Shown here in pieces: positions 35,794 through 43,852 of a stretch of DNA of 64,000 nt (position 1 is its first letter; each line of letters starts with the position of its first letter). Location: assembly GCF_937425535.1 (NCBI RefSeq), contig NZ_OW485601.1, positions 4,571,501-4,635,500 of the forward strand, read 5' to 3'. A model generated the notes under the pieces. The model saw only the letters and a program-made list of their open reading frames with translations. It had not been told where the DNA came from and ran no database searches. The DNA comes from Rhodovastum atsumiense. GTDB taxonomy: Bacteria > Pseudomonadota > Alphaproteobacteria > Acetobacterales > Acetobacteraceae. Position numbers and translations under genes: made by a program.

Positions 35794-37998
35794 TTATGAC
35801 GAGATGCCCCGCGAATCGGGACGGAAGCTGGCCTCGGCCATGGCCCGGAGCGGCCCGGGCAGGCGGAGCGACTGCGCAGCAACGGGCAGGTAGAGCAGGA
35901 CGGTGGTGCCGCGGCCGGGGGCACTTTCCAGCTCGGCATGGCCGCCTGACTGCTTGGCGAAGCCGTAGACCTGGCAAAGCCCCAGACCGGAGCCTTGCCC
36001 CACGTCCCGCGTGGTGAAGAACGGCTCGAAGGCACGGGTCCGCACCTCCTCGTCCATCCCATGCCCGCTGTCGGAGAAGCGGATGCGCAGATAGCTGCCG
36101 CCGGCCAGCTCCGCATGCGGGTGCAGCGCGTCGATGCGCAGGATGTCGGAGCGGATGACGAAGCTGCCCCCCTGCGGCATGGCGTGCTGCGCATTGAGGG
36201 CGATGTTCAGCACCGCGAGCTCCAGCTCCGCCCGGTCGACGCTGCAGATCGCGGTGCGGGCGGCGGCACTGGCGTGGTAGCGCAGCGTGATGCCCTGGTT
36301 GACCGCGCCCTCGATCAGGCTGCGCAGGTCCTCGAGCAGGGCGGAAACCTGCTGCGGCTCCGGGCGCAGCATCTGCCGCCGCCCGAAGGTCAGCAGATGC
36401 CGCGTCAGCGTCGCCGCCCGGTTCACCGCGCGCTGGATCGAATCGACCCAGCGCCGTTGCCCCGCCTCCAGCGTCGCGTCCTCCAGCCGGCCGAGATTGC
36501 CCGTCATCACCATCAGCAGGTTGTTGAAATCGTGCGCGATCCCCGCCGTGAGCTGGCTGATCGATTCCAGCCGCTGGGCGTTGCGCAGCTTTTCCTCGAG
36601 CTCGGTCTGGCGGGTGATGTCGGAGGTGGTGCCGACGACGCGCACGGTGTGGTGGCTCTCGTCGCGGATCGGCGTCAGGCAGATCTGCCAGACGGTGCGG
36701 TGCTCGTGCAGCATCAGCACGATACTGAAGGACATCGCCTTGCCGCCGGCGACGCATTCGCGGTAGCGCGCGGCCAGGCAGGCCGCCTCGGTCGGGGCGT
36801 GCACCTCCTCCGGCGTGCGGCCGGCGAGGTCGCCGGCGCGCCGGCCGAGCTGGCGTTCCAGCGAGGGATTGACCGTCTCGTAGACGATGCGCTGGTCCGG
36901 CCCGACCGCGAGCACGAAGATGCCGTCCACCGCCTTCTCGAAAATACCGGCATAAAGCGCGTCGCGGGCGTGCAGCGCCGCCTCGGTCTCGAACTGGCGC
37001 AGCGCCGCGCCCCGCTCGCGCCGGACCGAGCGCAGGGCGAGCATGCTGATGCAGATCAGCGCGGCGGCGGAGATCCCGGCCACGGCGGCATAGGCCCCGG
37101 TGGTCTGCCGCCATTCCTCCAGCACGGCGTCGAGGCTGATCCCGTCGGTGACGACGATGCCGAAGCGGGGCAGCGAGGTGCGCCCGCGGATGCGCGTGAC
37201 GCCGTCGAAAAGCGAGGAGCTGATCCACAGGCCGTTCGGCTCGGCGCGGAAGGAGGCGGCAAAGCGTTGCTCGACCTCCGGCGACAGCGGCCGCATCTCG
37301 CCGTCCGACTGCACCAGCAGCGCCCCGTCGGCGCGGTAGAGGGCGTAGCGGTGCTCGCGCGGCGGGGCGGCGGTTTCCCAGTACTTGATGAAGAATTCCG
37401 GATAGGTCGCCGCCAGGATCAGCCCGTCGAAGTGTCCGTCCGCGGTGCGCCGGGGCGCGGCCACGTTGATGGCGAGCCGGCCGTCGACCCGCCCGATATA
37501 GGGGCGGCTGACGAACCAGTCGCTCCCCTGTCGTATCGCCTGGAAATAATCGCGGTCCTCGCGCGACTTCTCGTCGAGCAGCGCGGGGCGGTCGGCCGCG
37601 GCGATCCGCCCGTCCGGTCCGATCAGCCAGATCGCCCCGATATGCGGCATGCTGCGGATCGACCGCGCCAGATAGTCCTGCAGCCACGGGGCGGCCCGGA
37701 TCTCCTCCCAGCTCATGCCGGCGACGCGCTCGGCGGCCTGCGCCAGCAGCAATTGCTCGGTTTCGAACACTTTGAGGGCGTGCTCGGCCAGGATCACCGT
37801 CTCCCGCCGGATCGCGTCCTGCGCCACCGCAATGGTTGCCTGCCGCGTCGTCCAGGCGGTGATGGCGAAGACGCAGGCCGGAACGATCAGCGCCCCGGTG
37901 ATCGACAGGCGCAGCCAGCGCAGCGTGGAAGACGACGCGCGCAGGGCCTGCGCGCGCGCCGCCGTCCGGCCGTCCGGGGCGACCGGGCTAGGGGCCAT
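35794..37998 (-). CDS. Sensor histidine kinase (cache-PAS-HisKA-HATPase)
   Basis: A 734-aa membrane kinase. A TM near residues 27-47 is followed by a periplasmic double-cache sensor (GAIWLIGPDGRIAAADRPALLDEKSREDRDYF in its core), a TM near 325-345, and a PAS domain (FEKAVDGIFVLAVGPDQRIVYE). HisKA has H489 in TAGIAHDFNNLLMVMTG, and the HATPase ends in FFTTRDVGQGSGLGL. There is no REC domain. ATG 37998 is the first Met before the TM region; the longer frame to 38223 encodes an unlikely Cys/Ser-rich leader. It is divergent from a paralogous hybrid kinase with a similar sensor domain, suggesting gene duplication. No response regulator gene is adjacent. Confidence 0.9.
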   Translation of the reverse strand: MAPSPVAPDGRTAARAQALRASSSTLRWLRLSITGALIVPACVFAITAWTTRQATIAVAQDAIRRETVILAEHALKVFETEQLLLAQAAERVAGMSWEEIRAAPWLQDYLARSIRSMPHIGAIWLIGPDGRIAAADRPALLDEKSREDRDYFQAIRQGSDWFVSRPYIGRVDGRLAINVAAPRRTADGHFDGLILAATYPEFFIKYWETAAPPREHRYALYRADGALLVQSDGEMRPLSPEVEQRFAASFRAEPNGLWISSSLFDGVTRIRGRTSLPRFGIVVTDGISLDAVLEEWRQTTGAYAAVAGISAAALICISMLALRSVRRERGAALRQFETEAALHARDALYAGIFEKAVDGIFVLAVGPDQRIVYETVNPSLERQLGRRAGDLAGRTPEEVHAPTEAACLAARYRECVAGGKAMSFSIVLMLHEHRTVWQICLTPIRDESHHTVRVVGTTSDITRQTELEEKLRNAQRLESISQLTAGIAHDFNNLLMVMTGNLGRLEDATLEAGQRRWVDSIQRAVNRAATLTRHLLTFGRRQMLRPEPQQVSALLEDLRSLIEGAVNQGITLRYHASAAARTAICSVDRAELELAVLNIALNAQHAMPQGGSFVIRSDILRIDALHPHAELAGGSYLRIRFSDSGHGMDEEVRTRAFEPFFTTRDVGQGSGLGLCQVYGFAKQSGGHAELESAPGRGTTVLLYLPVAAQSLRLPGPLRAMAEASFRPDSRGISS

Positions 37999-38488
37999 GC
38001 GCGGCCGGGCCGGTGCGCCGCCGCCCTGATCGGCCCTGCGCCCTGGAAAGGAGACGTGATGCGAAGATGCGCATGCCACACGGCGAGTTGAACAAGACGA
38101 AGCGGACCCTTCGGCATGGAGTTCTGGTCGAGCTTGGAGAAGTATAATAACTGTGAGGTGGAAGCGCACTGAAGTATTGGGATATGAAATACAACAGATG
38201 AACCCGGTCAGAAAATTCGTCAACTTGTCAGTTTGTTAAGCGGATTTATCTATTTCGCTATTTATCGTATGAAGATCCGGCGTTTCGTTTCCGATGATTG
38301 CGTGCTGTCATTGTTTCCCACCCTGGCGCACAGGCCAGCAGGAGACAAGGTGCCGGCCTGCGCGCATCGGTGGACCCGGCCGGAACGGCAACGGGACACG
38401 GAATGGAACCCGGACGCACCGGGAGTGACACTGAGGTGGAGCAGCGAGATGGCCGCAATCGTACCGGTCACGGCAAGGATGTCAGGTA
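37999..38488. promoter_or_regulatory. 490-bp divergent promoter region between two paralogous kinases
   Basis: AT-rich core at about 38140-38300, unlike the flanking genes, as expected for promoters driving both kinases. A possible sigma-70-like pair on the plus strand starts with TTGTCA near 38225. Small open frames on both strands lack ribosome sites and recognisable products. Confidence 0.45.
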
Positions 38489-40657
38489 ATGGCTGAGGCA
38501 GGCGGAGCGGGGAGGCGCCTGGCGGCCTCCCTGGGGCGGTCGGGCGGATGGCTGGGCCTGGCCATCGCCGCGGCGGTAATCATTCCCTTTGCGATCGTGG
38601 CGGTCGCCGCCATGACCACGCGCGAGGCGGCGTTGAACCGCGCCCAGGAGATGGCCGGGCGGTCGGTGACGGCACTGGGCGAGCACGCGCGCAAGGTGCT
38701 GGAGACGCACCGGCTGGTGCTGGCGCAGGTGGAGGACCGGCTGCGCGGCGCCACCGACCAGGAGATCCGCTCGGCGCCCTGGCTGCGCGACTACCTGGCC
38801 CGCTCGATCGCGCAGGAGCCGCAGATGGGCGCGATCTGGGTGATCGGGCCGGATGGGCTGATCGCCGCGGCCAACCGCCCCGAACTGGTCGACCGCAGGA
38901 CCCGCATCGACCGGGATTATTTCCAGGCGGCGCGGCAAGGGGCCGAATGGTTCGTCAGCGCCGCCTATACCGGGCGGGTCGACGGTATCCTGGCGTTCAA
39001 CCTGGGCCGCCGCCGCGCCGGCGCGGACGGCCGGTTCGACGGGCTGGTGCTGGCGGCGATCTATCCCGCCTCCTTCATGGAGCACTGGACCTCCATGATG
39101 CCGCAGGGCGAGGGGCAGCGGATCGGGCTCTATCGCACCGACGGCACCCCGCTGGCGCAGGCGGGCGTGTCCACCGCCAACGGGCCGGAGGTCGCGGGCC
39201 GGCTGGCCGCTGCCTTCCGGGAACGGCCGGAGGGGACCTGGACCGGGCCTTCCCCGGTGGACGGGGTGATGCGCATCCAGGCCCGGCAATCCTTCCCCGC
39301 GCTCGGCATCGTCGTCGAATACGCGAGCGACCAGGCCGCCGTGCTGGCCGGATGGACCCGCGCGGTGCAGCTCTGGAGCCTGGTGGCGTTGCTCGGCGCG
39401 ATCCTGCTGGTCGGCACCGTGCTGATGCTGCGCCGCGCCGGGCAGCAGGAACTGGCGGCGGAGCGGGCGCGGCTGCAAGGCGAGGCGGAGGCGCACGCCA
39501 ATGACGCGCAGTCCCGCCGCATGCAGGCGCTCGGGCAACTGGCGGGCGGCATCGCGCTGGATTTCAACAACGTGCTGCAGGCGGTCGAGGGGGCGACCAC
39601 GCTGATCGATCGCCAGCCGGCCAACGAGGCGAGCGTGCGCCGCCTGGCGACGCTGGCCAATGACGCGGCCAAGCGCGGCGCCGCCATCACCAACCGCCTG
39701 CTCGCCCTGGGCCAGCGCAGCGACCTGCGCGCCGAGCGGCTGGACGTGACCACGATGCTGGGTGAGGTGCGCGAGACGCTGACCCATTCCCTGGGCAGCG
39801 GCATCACCGTGCGAATCGAGGTCAGGCCCGACCTGCCGCCGCTGCTGGCTGACCGGGAACAACTGGAGACGGCGCTGATCAACCTTGCCACCAATGCCCG
39901 CGACGCCATGCCCAAGGGCGGCAGCCTGACCCTGGCCGCCGAGACCGAGATGGTGTCGATGGAAGGGGCGGGGAACCGGCCCGCCGGCATGCGGCCGGGA
40001 CGCTATCTGCGCCTGGCCGTCACCGATACCGGCACCGGCATGGACGCGGCCACGCTGGCGCGGGCGGGCGAGCCGTTCTTCACCACCAAGCCCCTGGGCA
40101 TCGGCACCGGACTCGGCCTGCCGATGGCCCGCGGCTTCGCCGAGCAGTCCGGCGGGGCGCTGCAGATCGACACGAAACCGGGCGAGGGCACCACGGTGAC
40201 GCTGTGGCTGCCGGTGGCGGAGGCCGGCGCCATGCCGCGGCCGGAAGCGACGATGCCAGCGCCTGGCAAGGCCCGCTCCTCCTCCCGGCTGCTGGTGGTG
40301 GACGACGAGGACCTGGTGCGGGAAGTGCTGGCGGAATACCTGGAGCAGGAGGGCTTCAGCGTGCTGGTCGCCGCCAGCGGCAACGAGGCGCTCTCGCTGC
40401 TGGCCGCGGGCGAGGCGGTGGACGTGCTGATGACCGACTTCGCCATGCCGGGCATGGACGGGATCACCCTGATCCGCGCGGCACACGATATCCGCCCCGG
40501 CCTGCCGGCCGTGCTGCTGACCGGGTACTCGGGCGACGACGCCGCGCTGCGGGCGGGCGGGACGGAGGAGAGCAGCTTCTCCCTGCTGCACAAGCCGATC
40601 CGCATCAAGGGCATCGTCGAGCGGATCGAGGCGTTGCTGGGGACGGAGACGGACTGA
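38489..40657 (+). CDS. Hybrid histidine-kinase-like protein lacking the phosphoacceptor His (cache-HisKA*-HATPase-REC)
   Basis: A 722-aa membrane protein. TMs near 21-43 and 291-313 enclose a cache sensor closely similar to that of the divergent kinase (GAIWVIGPDGLIAAANRPELVDRRTRIDRDYF). The HisKA box reads LAGGIALDFNNVLQAVEG: Leu357 (CTG, 39557-39559) replaces the phosphorylated His of the normal GGIAHDFNN. The ATPase boxes (LINLATNARDAMP, DTGTGMD, FFTTKPLGIGTGLGLPM) are intact, and the REC keeps D650 (VLMTDFAMPGMDG) and a lysine in LLHKP. It therefore cannot autophosphorylate at the usual site. It may be a pseudokinase partner of the divergent paralogue or a phosphatase/receiver module. It converges with the TMAO-reductase gene, with a strong hairpin between. 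Confidence 0.9.
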   Translation: MAEAGGAGRRLAASLGRSGGWLGLAIAAAVIIPFAIVAVAAMTTREAALNRAQEMAGRSVTALGEHARKVLETHRLVLAQVEDRLRGATDQEIRSAPWLRDYLARSIAQEPQMGAIWVIGPDGLIAAANRPELVDRRTRIDRDYFQAARQGAEWFVSAAYTGRVDGILAFNLGRRRAGADGRFDGLVLAAIYPASFMEHWTSMMPQGEGQRIGLYRTDGTPLAQAGVSTANGPEVAGRLAAAFRERPEGTWTGPSPVDGVMRIQARQSFPALGIVVEYASDQAAVLAGWTRAVQLWSLVALLGAILLVGTVLMLRRAGQQELAAERARLQGEAEAHANDAQSRRMQALGQLAGGIALDFNNVLQAVEGATTLIDRQPANEASVRRLATLANDAAKRGAAITNRLLALGQRSDLRAERLDVTTMLGEVRETLTHSLGSGITVRIEVRPDLPPLLADREQLETALINLATNARDAMPKGGSLTLAAETEMVSMEGAGNRPAGMRPGRYLRLAVTDTGTGMDAATLARAGEPFFTTKPLGIGTGLGLPMARGFAEQSGGALQIDTKPGEGTTVTLWLPVAEAGAMPRPEATMPAPGKARSSSRLLVVDDEDLVREVLAEYLEQEGFSVLVAASGNEALSLLAAGEAVDVLMTDFAMPGMDGITLIRAAHDIRPGLPAVLLTGYSGDDAALRAGGTEESSFSLLHKPIRIKGIVERIEALLGTETD

Positions 40658-40669
40658 CCGAAACAGAGC

Positions 40670-40698
40670 GGGGCGGCCGGCATCACGCCGGCCGCCCC
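40670..40698. terminator. Bidirectional terminator hairpin between convergent genes
   Basis: A 12-bp perfect GC stem (GGGGCGGCCGGC / GCCGGCCGCCCC) with a 5-nt loop, midway between the kinase-like gene (+) and the molybdoenzyme gene (-). No long U-tract on either side. Confidence 0.75.
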
Positions 40699-40721
40699 GT
40701 GCGGTGGACCCGCGGATCAGA

Positions 40722-43199
40722 TCAGCCGGCGGCGGGCGCCTGGAACACCGTCACGCGAGGCAGCGGGCCGGTGTATTTTTCCACCTCCGCCATCGCGGTC
40801 TGGCCGCAATTGCCCTGGCTGAGCCGTGAGGTGGCAATGCCCGTCGTCAGGTTGTTGACGTCGCCATAGCTGCACAGGCTGCCCGGGGTGCGCGCATCGA
40901 CCGGATCGTACCAGCCACCTTCGCTGATGCGGATGACGCCGGGGCGCATGACCTCGGTGATCTTCACCCCCGCCAGGATCTGCCCGCGATCGTTGAAGAC
41001 CCGCACGACATCGCCATCGGCGAGGCCGCGCTCAGTGGCGTCGCGCGGGTGCATCCAGCACGGCTCCCGCCCCGCCACTTCATAGGATTTGCGCAGCACG
41101 GTGCCGCAGAGCTGCGAGTGCAGCCGCAGGATCGGGTGGTTGGCGGCGATGGCCAGCGGATATTTCGTGGTCGGCCCGCCAAGGCGCTCGACCGGCTCCA
41201 TCCAGGTCGGGTGCGGCGGGCAGTCGTCATACCCCATCTTCTCGATGTTCTTCGAGTAGATCTCGATCTTGCCCGAGGCCGTGCCGAGCGCGTTGAGCAG
41301 CGGGTCGGCGCGGAAGGCGGCATGGCGGACGAAATCCCGCTGCTCTTCGCTGAGCGGGAAGGCGAGCGCCTGGTTGTTCGACCAGAACACGTCGAAGATC
41401 GGCATCTCCATGCCCTTGGCACGGGATTCGATCTTGGCGCCTTCGTAGAAGTAGCGGATCCACTCCATCTCCGTGCGGCCCTGGGTGAACAGCCGCCCCT
41501 TGCCCCAGCGCTCGGCGATGGCGGCGAAGATGTCATAGTCGTTGCGCGCCTCGAACACCGGGGCCACGACCTGCTTCATCGGCACGATGTGGCTGAGCGC
41601 GTAGTCGCCGAGCTGCTCGATGTCGTTGCGTTCATAGGAGGTGGTGGCCGGCAGCACGATGTCGGCGTGGCGCGCCGAGGCGGTCCACTGGACGTCGTGC
41701 ACGATGAAGGTGTCGAGCTTCTGCCAGGCACGCACCATCTCGTTGCGGTCCTGCTGGTGCGAGAACGGGTTGCCGCCGGCCCAGTAGGCCAGCTTGATCA
41801 GCGGCAGCTTGATCTTCGCCCCGTTGAAATCCATCACCTTGCCCGGATTGAGCAGCGTCTCCACCAGGCGCGATACCGGGATCACCGCCTCGCCGCCCGT
41901 GCCGAGCCAGTCCGCGCCACCCTGCGTGCCGCCGCCGATCTCGTCGGTGACGGCTGCCACGTTGGGCGAGGTGTGCATCGGCGCGCCGCCGCTGGCGTAG
42001 TGGTAACTCAGCCCGTAGCCGCCGCCCGGCAGGCCGATCTGGCCGAGCATCGCCGCCAGCGTCACCAGCATCCACGGCGCCTGTTCGCCATGGTGCTGGC
42101 GCTGCGTGGAATAGCCCAGCGCCAGCATGGTGCGGTGGCTGGCGAAGCGCCGCGCCAGGTCACGGATGGTCGCGGCCGGGATGTCGCAGATCGCCGAGGC
42201 CCATTCGGCGGTCTTGGGCACGCCGTCCGAGGCGCCGGTGAGATAGGCGAGGAACGGCGCGAAGCCGGTGGTGTACTTGTCGAGGAAGGCCTGGTCGTGC
42301 AGCTTCTCGGCCTGCAGCGTATGGGCGATGCCGAGCATCAGCGCGACATCGGTCTGCGGGCGCGGCGCCAGCCATTCGCCGCCGAGGAATTCACAGGTTT
42401 CCGTCCGCACCGGGTCGATGCAGATGACCTTGGTGCCTTTCTCCCTCAGCTTCTGCACACCGACGAAGGCGCCGTGGTCGCCGATGTGCCAGCCGATCTG
42501 CGAACAATTCATCGGGTTGGCGCCCCAGAACACCATCAGCTCGGTGTTCTCCACCACGTTCGGCCAGGTGGTGCATTGTTCATACACCTCGATCGAGCCG
42601 GTGACGTAGGGCAGGATCACCTGCGCCGCGCCGGTGGAGTAGTCGCCGGCGGCATTGGTGAAGCCACCGTTCAGCTTCAGCATCCGGCGCAGCAGGGTCT
42701 GGCAGTTGTGCAGCTTGCCCGGACTCTTCCAGCCATAGGAGCCGCCGAAGATCGCGCTCGGGCCATGGGTTTCCCGCACCCGCACCAGTTCCTTCGCCAC
42801 CAGGTCGATCGCCTGGTCCCAGCTGACGCGCACGAAATCGTCGGTGCCGCGGCCGGCCGGGTCCGCGCCCGGCCCCTTTTCCAGCCAGGCCCGTCGCACC
42901 ATCGGGTACTTGATGCGGCTGGGCGAGTAGATCGAATCCAGCACCCCCCGCAATTGCGCCGAGGGCCAGGGGTCTTCCTCCCACGGGCGGATGCCGACCG
43001 CACGGCCATCCTGCACCCTGGCCCGGAACACGCCCCAGTGGCACGCGGAGAGGATTTCCTGCGTGCCGCCGGCCGCGCGTGCCCCCCGGGTCAGATAGGG
43101 CGCGCCGGTGGCGCCCAAGGCGGCGAGTGCGGTGGCGCCGCGCAGCAGCCCGCGCCGCGAGAGGGCGGACGAGGTCACTTCGGGAACTGGGCTGGACAT
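40722..43199 (-). CDS. torA: Periplasmic molybdopterin S/N-oxide reductase (TorA/DorA family)
   Basis: An 825-aa Mo-bisMGD enzyme of the DMSO-reductase family that reduces TMAO, DMSO or related S- and N-oxides. A Tat signal (SRRGLLRGATALAALGA) sends it folded to the periplasm. Aligning with Rhodobacter DMSO reductase numbering at a constant offset of 41, Y155 and W157 (GGSYGWKSPGKLHN) match active-site Tyr114/Trp116, and S188 (GDYSTGAA) matches the Mo-ligand Ser147. No Fe-S motif is present at the N-terminus, as expected for TorA/DorA/BisC. It is the last gene of an operon with a cytochrome and a TorD chaperone; its ATG shares a base with the torD stop codon. BisC/TorZ-like specificity cannot be excluded. 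Confidence 0.92.
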   Translation of the reverse strand: MSSPVPEVTSSALSRRGLLRGATALAALGATGAPYLTRGARAAGGTQEILSACHWGVFRARVQDGRAVGIRPWEEDPWPSAQLRGVLDSIYSPSRIKYPMVRRAWLEKGPGADPAGRGTDDFVRVSWDQAIDLVAKELVRVRETHGPSAIFGGSYGWKSPGKLHNCQTLLRRMLKLNGGFTNAAGDYSTGAAQVILPYVTGSIEVYEQCTTWPNVVENTELMVFWGANPMNCSQIGWHIGDHGAFVGVQKLREKGTKVICIDPVRTETCEFLGGEWLAPRPQTDVALMLGIAHTLQAEKLHDQAFLDKYTTGFAPFLAYLTGASDGVPKTAEWASAICDIPAATIRDLARRFASHRTMLALGYSTQRQHHGEQAPWMLVTLAAMLGQIGLPGGGYGLSYHYASGGAPMHTSPNVAAVTDEIGGGTQGGADWLGTGGEAVIPVSRLVETLLNPGKVMDFNGAKIKLPLIKLAYWAGGNPFSHQQDRNEMVRAWQKLDTFIVHDVQWTASARHADIVLPATTSYERNDIEQLGDYALSHIVPMKQVVAPVFEARNDYDIFAAIAERWGKGRLFTQGRTEMEWIRYFYEGAKIESRAKGMEMPIFDVFWSNNQALAFPLSEEQRDFVRHAAFRADPLLNALGTASGKIEIYSKNIEKMGYDDCPPHPTWMEPVERLGGPTTKYPLAIAANHPILRLHSQLCGTVLRKSYEVAGREPCWMHPRDATERGLADGDVVRVFNDRGQILAGVKITEVMRPGVIRISEGGWYDPVDARTPGSLCSYGDVNNLTTGIATSRLSQGNCGQTAMAEVEKYTGPLPRVTVFQAPAAG

Positions 43200-43852
43200 C
43201 AGGAGGGTGTCCCTTCGAAAGCGGTCGGCCTGACGGGCATCGCCGCATGCAGGCTGTCGGACAGGGAGGAGAGGAAGGCGGCCAGCAGGGTGCAGGCCGC
43301 GGCATGGAAGCCATCGGGATCGGCGGCCTGTACCTGGCCGGCGAAGGCCGGCACCCAGGTGGCGAGTCGGCGTTGCAGGTCTGCGGCCATGCCGGCATCA
43401 CCCTGGCGCAGGGCCGCCGCGAGCGCGAACAGCTCGATGCCGAGATGGTCGGGCGGCTCGCCGCACTCCGCGGACACCGCGAGATCGAGGCGCCGCAGCA
43501 CCGCCGCCATCTCTTCGGTGGGCGCCTGGAACAACCGCCCGCCCTCGCCGGTCCAGGCGCTCTCGTAGGGCGGGATCGTGTTGCGGCCGGCCACGCCGTC
43601 GAACAGCCGCGCATGGCATCGCGCCAGGGCGGGGGCCACCGTGGCGGCGGGGCCGACCCCGAGCATGGCCGCCATCCTCTGGCCCGCCGCCGGGCAGCCG
43701 AGGCCGGCCGCGAGATCGGCGAGCCCCCCGTTCGTGGCGTGGCGCTGCAGCCCCGCCACCCGCACCGGATCGGGCGGGGCGATGAAGAGATGGCCCAGCC
43801 AGTCGGCGATGAGCGCGCCGAACTCCAGGGAGGGCTGGATCGTATCGCTCAT
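43199..43852 (-). CDS. torD: TorD/DmsD-family molybdoenzyme chaperone
   Basis: A 217-aa all-helical cytoplasmic protein. The family motif occurs as HARLFDGVAGRNTIPPYESAW followed by GGRLFQAPTEEM (the 'LF.g....ppyeS.y....g.l.g' pattern), plus DHLGIELFALAAAL. These chaperones bind the Tat signal and apo-enzyme of their partner reductase and promote cofactor insertion. The start overlaps the cytochrome stop codon (ATGA) and its stop overlaps the reductase start, so stoichiometric co-translation is likely. Confidence 0.9.
   Translation of the reverse strand: MSDTIQPSLEFGALIADWLGHLFIAPPDPVRVAGLQRHATNGGLADLAAGLGCPAAGQRMAAMLGVGPAATVAPALARCHARLFDGVAGRNTIPPYESAWTGEGGRLFQAPTEEMAAVLRRLDLAVSAECGEPPDHLGIELFALAAALRQGDAGMAADLQRRLATWVPAFAGQVQAADPDGFHAAACTLLAAFLSSLSDSLHAAMPVRPTAFEGTPS

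Noticed and set aside
41049-43568. 839-codon plus-strand frame opposite the TMAO-reductase gene
   Set aside because: Antisense shadow; the reductase on the minus strand aligns residue-for-residue with known active-site positions.
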